This document shows, in pieces, positions 27,237-35,580 of a DNA stretch of 64,000 nt. The notes beneath the pieces were generated by a model that worked only from the letters and a program-made list of their open reading frames with translations, made no database searches and was not told the origin of the DNA. This DNA is from Burkholderia puraquae (lineage in GTDB: Bacteria; Pseudomonadota; Gammaproteobacteria; Burkholderiales; Burkholderiaceae): NCBI RefSeq assembly GCF_002099195.1, contig NZ_NBYX01000015.1, positions 62,001 through 126,000 of the forward strand, in the 5' to 3' direction. Made by a program: the position numbers and the translations under genes. Position 1 is the first letter of the stretch; each line of letters starts with the position of its first letter.

Positions 27237-27608
27237 CTATAGCGCGATGACGGTGTGGCTCGACGATGCGACGGCATGCTCTCCGAGCATCGCTTTCAGG
27301 TTTCGCTCGATCGTGCCGCACAGGGTCGAGATGGGAACGTCGTTCGCCCCGCCTTCGAAAGGGTTTTCCGTGCTTTCTCCAACCTGGTCGAGCGAGGTAT
27401 ACATCCATGACACGGCGACACTGCATGGCACGACCAGCCAGACCATGTTGCCGTGCATGAAGCCGCTCACGCTATCGTTCAGCTTGTTGAATTCGTTTAG
27501 AAGACCGAACGGAAGCGACAGGCAGAAGAATCGGACGAACAGGGCGCTGACGGTCGCGTATTGACGCGGATACGGAAAATTATTGAAGCGTTCCGAGCGG
27601 GAGTACAA
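27237..27608 (-). pseudogene. 3' fragment of a bestrophin-like anion-channel gene
   Basis: The frame encodes the C-terminal part of the bacterial bestrophin family: FPYPRQYATVSALFVRFF, then a LPFGL hydrophobic segment, a second membrane segment, and GESTENPFEGGANDVP near the end, ending at a stop at 27237. The first membrane helices and pore residues are missing, so the protein is about 120 residues instead of about 300. It abuts a second LysR fragment on the opposite strand near 27600. Likely inactive. Confidence 0.65.
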
Positions 27609-27611
27609 AAG

Positions 27612-27932
27612 TACCTGCCGACCTCACGCCTCACGTTCAATGATGCTGACCTGGTGTTGCAGGCGGTTCCAAATGGGGCGGGCATTGCGCAGATGGCGGG
27701 CTACCAGGTTCGCGACCATCTCGCGTCGAACGAACTCGTCGTCGCGCTGGCGAAGCATGTGCCGGAAGATCGCGGCCACTATATCTGCTATCTGAGCCGG
27801 CAACATCTTCCGACGCGCATTCGCATCTTCGTCGATTTCATGACCGAGCAGATACGCGCACTTGACCTGAATTGCATGACCCGGTTCAACCAGGATCTCA
27901 CGGTTGCTTCATCGACGGGATGGGCTGCTTGA
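27612..27932 (+). pseudogene. 3' fragment of a second LysR-type regulator gene
   Basis: About 105 codons encode the last third of a LysR effector domain (RLTFNDADLVLQAVPNG, GIAQMAGYQVRDHL, then the final TRIRIFVDFMTEQI helix). No HTH region exists upstream; the frame instead runs antisense over the bestrophin fragment. It is a different LysR protein from the one at 26653-27195. Two such truncations of divergent gene pairs lie only 950 bp apart. Confidence 0.75.
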
Positions 27933-28513
27933 AGCATTCGTGAACGAAGACGTTGAGGGCCGGCGGTGAATCTGTCGGGCATCGCGCTCGCGGGATCAGG
28001 TGAAAATCCGTAAGCGTTCGGCGCGCGAACGCAATGACGAGGCTGGGAGAGAGAAATGCCGCGCCTGAAGTAAAGGCTGGCGGCGTGGTTCGCCCCGACC
28101 CTCTGCAATTCGTCCACGCCCCGTCGCAATCTTCGACAACGAGCCCCGAAGGGCAAAGCCGCCGGCCGAACGATCGGTAACGATCTTTTAAATGAATTGG
28201 CAGTTTATTCAATGTAGAAATTGAAGTCGATCCAAAACAGGCTGGAATGAAAAACGATTCAGGCGTTTGATTAAAATTAAAAAACTATCAATGCGGGACG
28301 TTTATTTTTCCGATTTTTGCGGATAAGGTTCGGTTCGGTGAAAGTGATTTGTCAGAAATCGTGGCGATTAATCATCGCTTGCCGCGGTTTCATTTGGCCG
28401 CCGCTTTTGCCGATCAGTGTGCGCGACGACACGTCGACAGGAGTCCCTGCCAGGGATCTTGCGGCTGGCTCGATGTGCGCATATCCGTTCCGACATCAAT
28501 GCCATGAGGGCTC
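27933..28513. other. AT-richer intergenic region before the LPMO gene
   Basis: The 580 bp has no supported gene. The part from about 28190 to 28330 is clearly AT-rich against the surroundings, with runs such as GATTAAAATTAAAAAACT. Short overlapping minus-strand frames at 27788-28212 may be decayed coding sequence, but I recognise no family. The LPMO promoter should lie here. Confidence 0.45.
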
Positions 28514-29224
28514 ATGAAAAAGATCATCCGCAGATACGTTGCTTCCGTGATGCCATGCTCGTTGGCCGGCGCGGCACTGCTGGTCGCGGCGGCCGGTGCT
28601 CACGCGCACGGCCGTTTGACCGAACCGCCTTCGCGCATCGTGCTGTGCACGCAAGGCCAGAATCCGAACTGTCATGTCGACGCCTGGCACGCGAACGCGA
28701 TGGAGAACGGCAAGTTCTTCCCCGCGACGCAAAGCGGCCTGTCCGATCCGTTTGCGCCGGACGACGCGAAGAATGCCGCACCACCGATGGACGGTGAAAT
28801 CGCCGGCGCCAGCACGAATGGCCCGCTGCCCGTGCTGAACGAGCAGTCGCCGAACCGCTGGCAGAAGATCCCGCTGCGGCCGGGCGCGTTGCAGAATTTC
28901 AAATGGGAATTCAGCGCCGTGCACAAGACGCGTCGCTGGAACTACTTCATTACTCGCGCCGACTGGAACCCGTCGGAAAAGCTGACGCGCGCGCAGTTCG
29001 AGCCCACGCCGTTCTGCACGATCCAGAATCCCGGCCAGCCATACTGGGATCCGAACGCGAACCTGGTACCACAGCAGCCGACCATTCATCAATGCCGGTT
29101 GCCGGTGCGTAGCGGTTACCACGTCATCCTGGCGGTCTGGGAAGTCGCGGATACGGCGATGGCGTTCTATCAGGTCGTCGATGCGACGTTCACCAATGGC
29201 GATACGATACGCAGCCCGTTCTGA
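28514..29224 (+). CDS. AA10 lytic polysaccharide monooxygenase (chitin-binding, CBM33 type)
   Basis: The 236-residue secreted copper enzyme has a signal peptide that ends AHA before His32 (HGRLTEPPSR). His32 becomes the free N-terminus and half of the copper-binding histidine brace; His137 in SAVHKTRRWNYF is the second brace residue. The axial aromatic residue is probably the Phe in DTAMAFYQVVD. Length and single-domain architecture match compact bacterial AA10 enzymes that oxidatively cut chitin. The GAGGG ribosome site is close to the ATG. It is followed by a strong terminator hairpin, so it is monocistronic. The nearby GH18 chitinase suggests joint action. Confidence 0.92.
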   Translation: MKKIIRRYVASVMPCSLAGAALLVAAAGAHAHGRLTEPPSRIVLCTQGQNPNCHVDAWHANAMENGKFFPATQSGLSDPFAPDDAKNAAPPMDGEIAGASTNGPLPVLNEQSPNRWQKIPLRPGALQNFKWEFSAVHKTRRWNYFITRADWNPSEKLTRAQFEPTPFCTIQNPGQPYWDPNANLVPQQPTIHQCRLPVRSGYHVILAVWEVADTAMAFYQVVDATFTNGDTIRSPF

Positions 29225-29235
29225 TACTGCTGCGA

Positions 29236-29269
29236 CATGACGCGCCCCGGCGATGGCCGGGGCGTCATG
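29236..29269 (+). terminator. Terminator hairpin after the LPMO gene
   Basis: CATGACG-CG-CCCCGGC and GCCGGGGCGTCATG pair over 14 bp with one two-base bulge and a 4-base loop, beginning 12 bp after the stop codon. There is no clear T-run, but the stem is very strong. Confidence 0.6.
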
Positions 29270-29322
29270 AATCGAAGAGCGCCCGCCGGGCGCGGGGCGG
29301 ACGGCACTGATACGGCAACCGG

Positions 29323-29487
29323 CTACCCGGCGGCCACCTGGTGGCGGCCTTGATGCTTCGCGCGGTACAGGCGTTAGTCCGCCTTGCGCAGGATCGCATC
29401 GATCGTCTCGCCGTCCCGGCCGAATGCGGAGGCGCCGACGCGCACGGTGACCTTGATCGGTTCGCCGATGCCGGCTGTCGAATGGCG
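29323..29487 (-). pseudogene. 3' remnant of a GGDEF (diguanylate cyclase) gene with an in-frame stop
   Basis: Minus-strand reading gives IKVTVRVGASAFGRDGETID, AILRKAD, then a TAA stop at 29374-29376, then RLYRAKHQGRHQVAAG and the natural stop at 29323. This is the canonical end of GGDEF domains (ADxALYRAKxxGR), with Tyr changed to stop. No GGDEF signature remains upstream; that DNA is AT-rich and unrelated. It is a short relic of a lost signalling gene. Confidence 0.75.
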
Positions 29488-30071
29488 ACAATTTCAATAT
29501 GGCAATGCGATCGCATGAGTATTTCGGATTTCGACATGGGTGAAAATAGTCGATTCCAGGGTTGATGCCGGATGATTATGTAGTATAACCAATCGAAGAA
29601 CGGATGCCGAATTGAAGCATCACTACATCGGCTGTCGAAATGTCGATGTTCGCCGCCGTGTGGCGGGCGCCATCCCAGGCCGGCATGACGACTCGACGAT
29701 ACCGCTTGCATCGCGTAGTTCCACCCATCCGGTCTTGCGCGAAAATGATGGACGACATGCTTCACCAGCATTTAACGAAGTCGTGGTGTTTTCCGTTGTT
29801 GATGTAAAGACAGAATCAATATCGAAATTTGTCTTCAATCGACAATTTGTAAGGTTGATTGCCATTGAATTCGACCCGGGCGGAGCTTTGTCAATCGAAA
29901 GATCACGATATTGATTTGGTAGTCCGTATCAATTATGCAGGCACTTGCTGTCGATGTCACATGGCGGATTTCCGCCACGCCCGCGCGGGTGGAGCCCGTC
30001 TTCCTGAAATATTTCCCGGCATGGTTTGCGTGAAAGACAGGTGCCGGTAATGCGTAAAACGCGATGAGGGC
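29488..30071. other. AT-rich intergenic region before the chitinase gene
   Basis: These 584 bp are AT-richer than the neighbours and hold only short frames with no recognisable family, including 100 codons on the plus strand at 29612-29914. It probably holds the chitinase promoter and decayed sequence. Confidence 0.4.
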
Positions 30072-31175
30072 ATGAACATGAAGAGCAACCTATCCGGAAT
30101 CATGCGGCGACCGACCTTGAGGGGCGCGCTGGCGCTTCTGCTGGCATGGTCGTCTTTCGGCACCGGCGCTGCTGCGGCGGGCGGGACGGCCACCGGCACC
30201 GGCACTGCGCCGGCATTCGTTTATAGCCCGTACAAGGATGCGACGATTTCGATGAACTGGAACACGAACGTCATCTCGTCGAACGTCACGGGTCAGATGA
30301 GCCCGGTGCTGTCGGTGCTGCCAACCGGTGTACGTACGCTGACGCTCGCGTTTGCGACCGGTGAATGCGGCAGCGAGAACTGGGCGGGCGTCGACGGCGG
30401 CGCAATGGCGGCCGCCAATGTGCCGTTGTTCACCGCGGCCAATGTGAATTACGTGATTTCCACCGGCGGCGCGGCCGGCATGTTCACGTGCGGGACGGAT
30501 TCGGGCATGGCGGCCTTCATCAATCGTTATGCATCGAGCAACCTGATCGGGATCGATTTCGATATCGAGGGCGGGCAGACGCAACAGGTGATCAACGATC
30601 TCGTCCAGCGCGTGGCAGTTGCCCAGCAGAATTATCCCGGCCTGCGCTTCAGCTTTACGCTGGCGACGCTGGCCCCTTCCCAGCAGGGCGCGACCACGGC
30701 CAGCTCCTGGGGCGCCAGCGCTCCCGACAGCTTCAACGTGTATGGCGACTGGGTCATGCAGGCGATTCAGGCGGCCGGCCTGAAGAACTACACCATCGAC
30801 CTGATGACGATGGACTACGGGTCGGCCGGGGCGGGGAACTGCGTGGTCGCGAATGGCACCTGCCAGATGGGACAGTCGGCAATCCAGGCGGCGATGAACC
30901 TGCACGATCACTGGGGCGTACCGTACAGCCAGATCGAGCTGACGCCGATGATCGGCGGCAACGATGTGAGCGGCGAAACCTTTACGCCGGCGGATGCAGA
31001 CACCGTTGCGCAGTTCGTGAAACAGAATGGTCTCGCGGGTGTCCACTTCTGGTCGTTCGACCGTGACGTCGATTGTCCGCCCGGCGCCGCATCGTCGACG
31101 TGCAATTCGATCGGCGGTGTCGGGACGCTCGGTTATGCGAACCGGTTTTCCAACGACCTGGCGCCCGGCAAATGA
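30072..31175 (+). CDS. Secreted GH18 chitinase-like glycoside hydrolase
   Basis: The 367-residue enzyme starts with a basic N-region and a hydrophobic signal (GALALLLAWSSFGTGAAAA) and a Thr/Gly-rich linker to about residue 47. The catalytic strand is LIGIDFDIEGG, in which Glu166 is the acid of the DxxDxDxE motif; substrate-assisted residues follow in DLMTMDYGS and VHFWSFDRDVDC. No carbohydrate-binding module is present. It would hydrolyse chitin or chitin oligomers outside the cell. An ATG two codons later is also possible. It is 850 bp downstream of the AA10 gene on the same strand. Confidence 0.87.
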   Translation: MNMKSNLSGIMRRPTLRGALALLLAWSSFGTGAAAAGGTATGTGTAPAFVYSPYKDATISMNWNTNVISSNVTGQMSPVLSVLPTGVRTLTLAFATGECGSENWAGVDGGAMAAANVPLFTAANVNYVISTGGAAGMFTCGTDSGMAAFINRYASSNLIGIDFDIEGGQTQQVINDLVQRVAVAQQNYPGLRFSFTLATLAPSQQGATTASSWGASAPDSFNVYGDWVMQAIQAAGLKNYTIDLMTMDYGSAGAGNCVVANGTCQMGQSAIQAAMNLHDHWGVPYSQIELTPMIGGNDVSGETFTPADADTVAQFVKQNGLAGVHFWSFDRDVDCPPGAASSTCNSIGGVGTLGYANRFSNDLAPGK

Positions 31176-31530
31176 ACGTGGATGGGCAGGGCGGAGGCCA
31201 TGCGGGTCGCCCGTATCATCGCGACGAGATTTCCCATGGTCTCCGACCTCCGCGACCGGCAACCGGAGGAATCGCCGAGTGCATGCGTTGAACGGCAACT
31301 GCCACTCGAATGCGAGCCGATCTGCAGGATCGCAGCCGCCGTGCCGACAAAAATCGACAAATCGGAACAGATGGGCGTGGTGTTCACGCCTACCATCCGG
31401 ACATGCCTCGTGCATTCCCGCACCATTGCTCCACCGCAGCGTCGGCAGATACACCGCCCGCATCCCGCTGCACGTGTCCTCCACGCTTCCTCGCATCCTG
31501 ACCCGCCGCCCAACAGGCAAAGGATTCGCC
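31176..31530. other. Intergenic region between chitinase and GH114 genes
   Basis: About 355 bp with no supported gene. Frames across it are interrupted or antisense and show no family residues. It likely holds the GH114 promoter. Confidence 0.4.
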
Positions 31531-32412
31531 GTGTCCGCCAGATCGTTCGCTTCATTCGTGCTGATGCTGCTGCTTGCCGCGTGCGGCGGCGACTCGGATT
31601 CGTCCGTGCCCGGCAGCGCCGTCGCGGCGGCCTCGGCGCGCGCGTCGCAAGCCGCCGCGTGGAAACCGCTCGTGCCCGGCACGAGCTGGCAATGGCAGAT
31701 TGACGGCAACCCGATCAACGAGAAGGTGCTGGACGGCGTGAACAACCCGCGCAAGATGTTCGATGTCGACATGGAGCTGACCGATGCCGGCACGATCCAG
31801 CGCCTGAAGGCAAAGGGCATCTATGTCGTCTGCTACATGGAGGTGGGCGGACGGGAAGACACCCGCGGCGACGCCGGCAAGTTTCCGGACAGCGTGCTCG
31901 GCAACCCCGTCGAAGGATACGAGGATCACGAACGCTGGCTGGACATCCGCCAGACCGCGATCCTGATGCCGCTGATGCTGGCGCGTCTCGACCAGGCGAA
32001 GAAAAAGGGCTGCGACGGCATCGAGCCGGACCTCGACGACAGCTATCGCCAGGAAACGGGCTTTCCGCTGACGCGCGACGATCAGTTGCGCTACAACACG
32101 GCGCTGATCGCCGCCGCGCACGATCGGGGGATGTCGATGGGCCTCAAGAACGGCTCGGGTATCGCAACTGCGATGGCGAAAGTGGCCGACTGGGCGCTCA
32201 ACGAGCAATGCAACCGATTCCACGAGTGCGACGACTACGCGAGTTTCATCGCGCTGAACAAGGCCGTGTTCAATGTCGAGTACACGCGTCCGGACGGCAT
32301 GACGCTCGCGGATTTCTGTCCGGCGGACAACCGGGCCAACTTCGATGGCATTCTGAAACTGTCGAGCGATACGCTCTCGGCGCTGCCGCGCGCGGCCTGC
32401 CGGTTCGAGTGA
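31531..32412 (+). CDS. Lipoprotein GH114 endo-alpha-1,4-polygalactosaminidase-like hydrolase
   Basis: I start the gene at the GTG at 31531 (MSARSFASFVLM) because AAAGGA lies six bases upstream and a lipoprotein signal LMLLLAAC follows, placing the lipid anchor on Cys18. The mature domain has the GH114 (TIM-barrel) order: VVCYMEVGG, ERWLDIRQ, KKGCDGIEPDLDDSY, TRDDQLRYN and GMSMGLKNGSG. Family enzymes cut alpha-1,4-linked galactosamine polymers such as fungal galactosaminogalactan and some bacterial exopolysaccharides. Together with the LPMO and the chitinase this makes a fungal-wall-directed set. Length 293 residues. Confidence 0.85.
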   Translation: MSARSFASFVLMLLLAACGGDSDSSVPGSAVAAASARASQAAAWKPLVPGTSWQWQIDGNPINEKVLDGVNNPRKMFDVDMELTDAGTIQRLKAKGIYVVCYMEVGGREDTRGDAGKFPDSVLGNPVEGYEDHERWLDIRQTAILMPLMLARLDQAKKKGCDGIEPDLDDSYRQETGFPLTRDDQLRYNTALIAAAHDRGMSMGLKNGSGIATAMAKVADWALNEQCNRFHECDDYASFIALNKAVFNVEYTRPDGMTLADFCPADNRANFDGILKLSSDTLSALPRAACRFE

Positions 32413-32706
32413 GCGGCGCGAATGCCGCGCGTGCGAACGCGGCGGGCCGCCCGGTCGACGCGTGCCATCCTCGCTTGTCGAAATGGCAAAATATGCCAAT
32501 TCATGCTGTTTTGTGGTTTTTCACGCGGATGTCATTTCGCGTCGCGATAGTGCGGGATCGGGCGACAGTCCGGGAGCGAGCGGCGCGAGCCGCGTCCGTT
32601 CGCAACGCTCCCGGGGAGGCGTCCATGGGATACAACGAGCGGCAACCCATGCGCACGGCTGCCGACGCGGCGGCGTGCCTCATCTCGACAGAAGGAACGT
32701 GCAATC

Positions 32707-33840
32707 GTGAACGCCATCGCAGCGGCGGCTTCTTATGACGTGATCGTCGTCGGCGCCGGCATCGTCGGCCTCGCACATGCCTATACGGCGGCACGCGCGG
32801 GGCTGCGCGTCTGCGTGATCGAACGCGATGCCGCATGCGTGGGCGCGTCGATCCGCAATTTCGGCTTCGTCACCGTCACCGGGCAGCACGCCGAACACAG
32901 CTGGCGGCGTGCGCGGGCGAGCCGCGAAGTCTGGGCGGCCGTCGCGCCGCAAGCCGGCATCGACGTGCTTCACCAGGGCCTGCACCTGATCGCGCGTCGC
33001 CCCGAGGCGATGCACCTGATCGATGCCTTCATGCAGACCGGCATGGCCGACGGCTGCCGGGTCATGACGCCCGGCGAAGCGGCGGCCGTGGCGCCGGCGC
33101 TGCGGCTGGACGGCGCGCAAGGCGTGCTGCACAGCCCGCATGAACTGCGCATCGAACCGCGTACCGCGATCGGGTTGCTGGCGTCGTGGCTGGCGGAACG
33201 CTTCGGCGTGCGGTTTCGCTACGGCGAGCTGGTGCACGAGGTACGCACGCCGTCGGTGCGAACGTCGCGCGGCGTGTTGCACGCGGAGCGCGTGATCGTC
33301 TGCGGCAATGCGGACAGCCGCCACTTGTATGGCGGCTGGTTCGCGCGGCACGAAGTGCGGCTGTGCCAGTTGCAGATGCTGCGCGTGCGGCCGCGCCGCC
33401 CGCTGGCGCTGCGCGCCGCGGTGATGAGCGACCTGAGCCTGCTGCGGTACGCGGGTTTCGCGGCATTGCCCGCCGCCGGCGCATTGCGCACGCGCCTGAA
33501 CGCGGAGGAGCCCGTGTGCCTCGGTTACGGCATCCACCTGATCGCGGTTCAGAGTGCCGACGGCAGTCTGGTGGTGGGCGATTCGCACGAATACGGCGCC
33601 GCACCGCTGCCGTTCGCGACGCAGGAGATCGATGCGCAGATCCTGCGCCTGCTGCGCGAGACGCTCGATGTGCCGGAGCTGGATGTCATCGAGCGCTGGA
33701 CCGGCAGCTACCCGTCGGCAGCCGATGCCGATTGCGTGATCGAGGCGCCGGACGACGCCACGCGCGTGGTCGTCGTGACGAGCGGTGCCGGGATGAGCAC
33801 GGGCTTCGGGATCGCGCAGGACGTGTTTGCCGCGTGGTGA
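32707..33840 (+). CDS. FAD-dependent oxidoreductase, TIGR03364 type
   Basis: The 377-residue DAO-fold enzyme has the FAD motif VVGAGIVGLAHAYTAARAG near residues 14-33 and the segment VGASIRNFGFVTVTG, which is typical of the TIGR03364 group often found with organophosphonate degradation genes. The C-terminus has TSGAGMSTGFGIAQ. The start is a GTG at 32707 with GGAACG-type weak spacing; an internal ATG is too far inside the FAD motif. No phosphonate gene is adjacent, so the role is open. It is isolated: an aldehyde dehydrogenase relic lies downstream on the other strand. Confidence 0.75.
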   Translation: MNAIAAAASYDVIVVGAGIVGLAHAYTAARAGLRVCVIERDAACVGASIRNFGFVTVTGQHAEHSWRRARASREVWAAVAPQAGIDVLHQGLHLIARRPEAMHLIDAFMQTGMADGCRVMTPGEAAAVAPALRLDGAQGVLHSPHELRIEPRTAIGLLASWLAERFGVRFRYGELVHEVRTPSVRTSRGVLHAERVIVCGNADSRHLYGGWFARHEVRLCQLQMLRVRPRRPLALRAAVMSDLSLLRYAGFAALPAAGALRTRLNAEEPVCLGYGIHLIAVQSADGSLVVGDSHEYGAAPLPFATQEIDAQILRLLRETLDVPELDVIERWTGSYPSAADADCVIEAPDDATRVVVVTSGAGMSTGFGIAQDVFAAW

Positions 33841-34049
33841 TGGCGTGAGCAAGCGCGTCGCGCAGTCGCCGGGTTCGCGGGATTTGGGGGATTGGGAGAT
33901 TCGTGCGGCAGATGATCGACGGGGCCGCCCGCGCCGTGCTGGTTGGGCTTGTCGATAACGCACGTCCCTGACAGGCAGGCCTGTCTGCGTGGCGGTCATC
34001 CGCGACACGGCGCACAAGCCGACTGCGGCCGTCGCGATATTGCGGCGAT

Positions 34050-34075
34050 TGCCCCCGCCGCTCGGCGGCGGGGCA
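34050..34075. terminator. GC hairpin downstream of the ALDH relic
   Basis: TGCCCCCGCCG and GGCGGCGGGGCA pair with one bulged C around a 3-base loop. It lies 23 bp beyond the relic's stop and 210 bp beyond the TIGR03364-type gene, so it could end either transcript. Confidence 0.4.
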
Positions 34076-34097
34076 TGCCTTCATCGCATGAGCCTGT

Positions 34098-34345
34098 TCA
34101 ACGCTCGTGCAGGTTTAGAAACTGGCCCGTCGTGCTGATCACGGGGGGGCCGCGTTTCCAGATACGGGGCCCGCGCGTCGAAGCCGATTTCGCGCCCCCG
34201 GCCGCCGGCCTTGAAACCGCCGGACGGCGTCGGCTCGCGCAGGCACGAGCAGGTGTTGACCCGGGCCATGGCGGTGCCGATGCGGTTCGACACGCGATGC
34301 GCGCGTCCGACATCGCGCGTCCAGCGGCCCGTGGTCATGCAGCCG
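34098..34345 (-). pseudogene. 3' remnant of an aldehyde dehydrogenase gene with a frameshift
   Basis: The minus strand encodes RWTRDVGRAHRVSNRIG, MARVNTC, PSGGFKAGGRGREIGF and APYLETR, which is the normal aldehyde dehydrogenase C-terminus (VNTY..PFGGFKxSGxGRExG..YLETK). A run of seven G at 34144-34150 then shifts the frame, and the family ending ISTTGQFLNLHER continues in the next frame to a stop at 34098. The catalytic Cys and Glu parts are missing. Its broken 5' edge meets the end of the zinc-ribbon membrane gene. Confidence 0.75.
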
Positions 34346-35551
34346 TCACGCGTGACGGCGGGCACCGCATTCGCCGCAGAACAGGTCGTCGGCGGCCATC
34401 GGCTTGTGGCACTGCGCGCATGCTGCGGCCTCGTCCGCGGCGGGCGAGGCCGTATCCGACGCCGGCAGCGAAGCCGTGCCCGCCGCGCCGGCGGCGTGCG
34501 AGTCGCGTGCTTTCGCGAGGCGATCGGCGGCGCGCTCGCGTGCCTGTTCGGCGTGGCGTTTCGCGTCCGCGACGTGCTGGCTCAGTTTCTCTTCCGTCGC
34601 GGAGAAATCGACGCCGCTGATCGTCTGCAGATAGATGAGGCACGTGCCGTTGACGAACGTCAGGAACGGAATCACGAGGCCGATCGCGAACAGCAGGCCG
34701 TTGCCGAAGCCGTACGCACCCAGGTAGGCCATGCTGCGGTAGTCGAATCCCCCCTCCGCCGCACCCGCGCCGAGGCCGTAGGCGCCCATCCCGTATGCGC
34801 CGGCGTGCCGGCCGAAGCCGCCCAGGCCGCCAAGCGTGCCCATCAGGCCGCCCAACGGGCTGGTACCGGTTGCCGCCGAGATCGACGACGCGATCGCGGC
34901 GCCTGTGCCGAGAATGCCGAACACGATCGCGGACAGGACGCCGACGAGCAGCAGCAACCCGAACATCCTGACGATCACGCCGAGCAACTGGCGGCGGCCG
35001 ATCTGCAGCAGGCGCGCGGCGGTCTGCAGCGTCGAGTTGCCCTGCCAGATGGCGGGCGCGGCGAGCGGATAGCCGACGTACCACATGCCGGCGAAGATCG
35101 CGCCCGCGACGATCGCCGCGAGCGGATACGCGATCGCATACAGCAGCGGGCCGAGGCCGGGGATCTTGCAGACCAGGAACACGATCAGCAGCGCGAGCAG
35201 CAGCAGTATCCAGCCGAGCGCGAGCAGCACGCCGATCCCGAGGAGGCGGTGAACGCTGAAGGTCGCCTGCAGCAGCGCATCGACGAACCCGACCGACTCG
35301 CCCTGCGCATCGCGCATCAGCACGATACCGACCGCGGAATAGCCGATCAGCGAGATTGCAAAGGTTGCGATGATGAACAGCAGGCCGAGCACGGGGCTGT
35401 GACGGAGCACCTGGATCGTGAGCATGCCCATCAGCATGCTGGCGACGATCGCGAAAGCGCACATCGCGAGTGCGCGCCAGTTCGTGACCGCCTCGGCGGC
35501 GCGCAGCAATCCGAACTTCCCCGACACGGGGGCTTGATCGAGCGTTGACAT
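34346..35551 (-). CDS. Multi-span membrane protein with C-terminal zinc ribbon
   Basis: The 401-residue protein starts at 35551 (MSTLDQAPVSG) after AAGGAG. Hydrophobic helices cluster in two groups: about 28-170 (for example LLGIGVLLALGWILLLLALL) and about 210-320, with a Gly-rich loop (GGLMGTLGGLGGFGRHAG) between. The last 24 residues form a four-Cys ribbon (CAQCHKPMA, then FCGECGARRHA), preceded by an Ala-rich, charged helix (AKRHAEQARERAADRLAKAR). No enzymatic motif is seen. It is the last gene of a three-gene operon; the next gene upstream starts 30 bp away. Function unknown. Confidence 0.8.
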   Translation of the reverse strand: MSTLDQAPVSGKFGLLRAAEAVTNWRALAMCAFAIVASMLMGMLTIQVLRHSPVLGLLFIIATFAISLIGYSAVGIVLMRDAQGESVGFVDALLQATFSVHRLLGIGVLLALGWILLLLALLIVFLVCKIPGLGPLLYAIAYPLAAIVAGAIFAGMWYVGYPLAAPAIWQGNSTLQTAARLLQIGRRQLLGVIVRMFGLLLLVGVLSAIVFGILGTGAAIASSISAATGTSPLGGLMGTLGGLGGFGRHAGAYGMGAYGLGAGAAEGGFDYRSMAYLGAYGFGNGLLFAIGLVIPFLTFVNGTCLIYLQTISGVDFSATEEKLSQHVADAKRHAEQARERAADRLAKARDSHAAGAAGTASLPASDTASPAADEAAACAQCHKPMAADDLFCGECGARRHA

Positions 35552-35580
35552 CGTTGAATCTCCTTGCTGGTGCGGGCCGG

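Noticed and set aside
27788-28212. Minus-strand frames of 122 and 104 codons upstream of the LPMO gene
   Set aside because: Possibly decayed coding DNA, but they are in different frames and show no recognisable conserved motif.
26000-34400. Genomic island or prophage bounded by integrase and attachment repeats
   Set aside because: The region is scarred and partly AT-rich, but I found no integrase, transposase, tRNA or flanking direct repeat.
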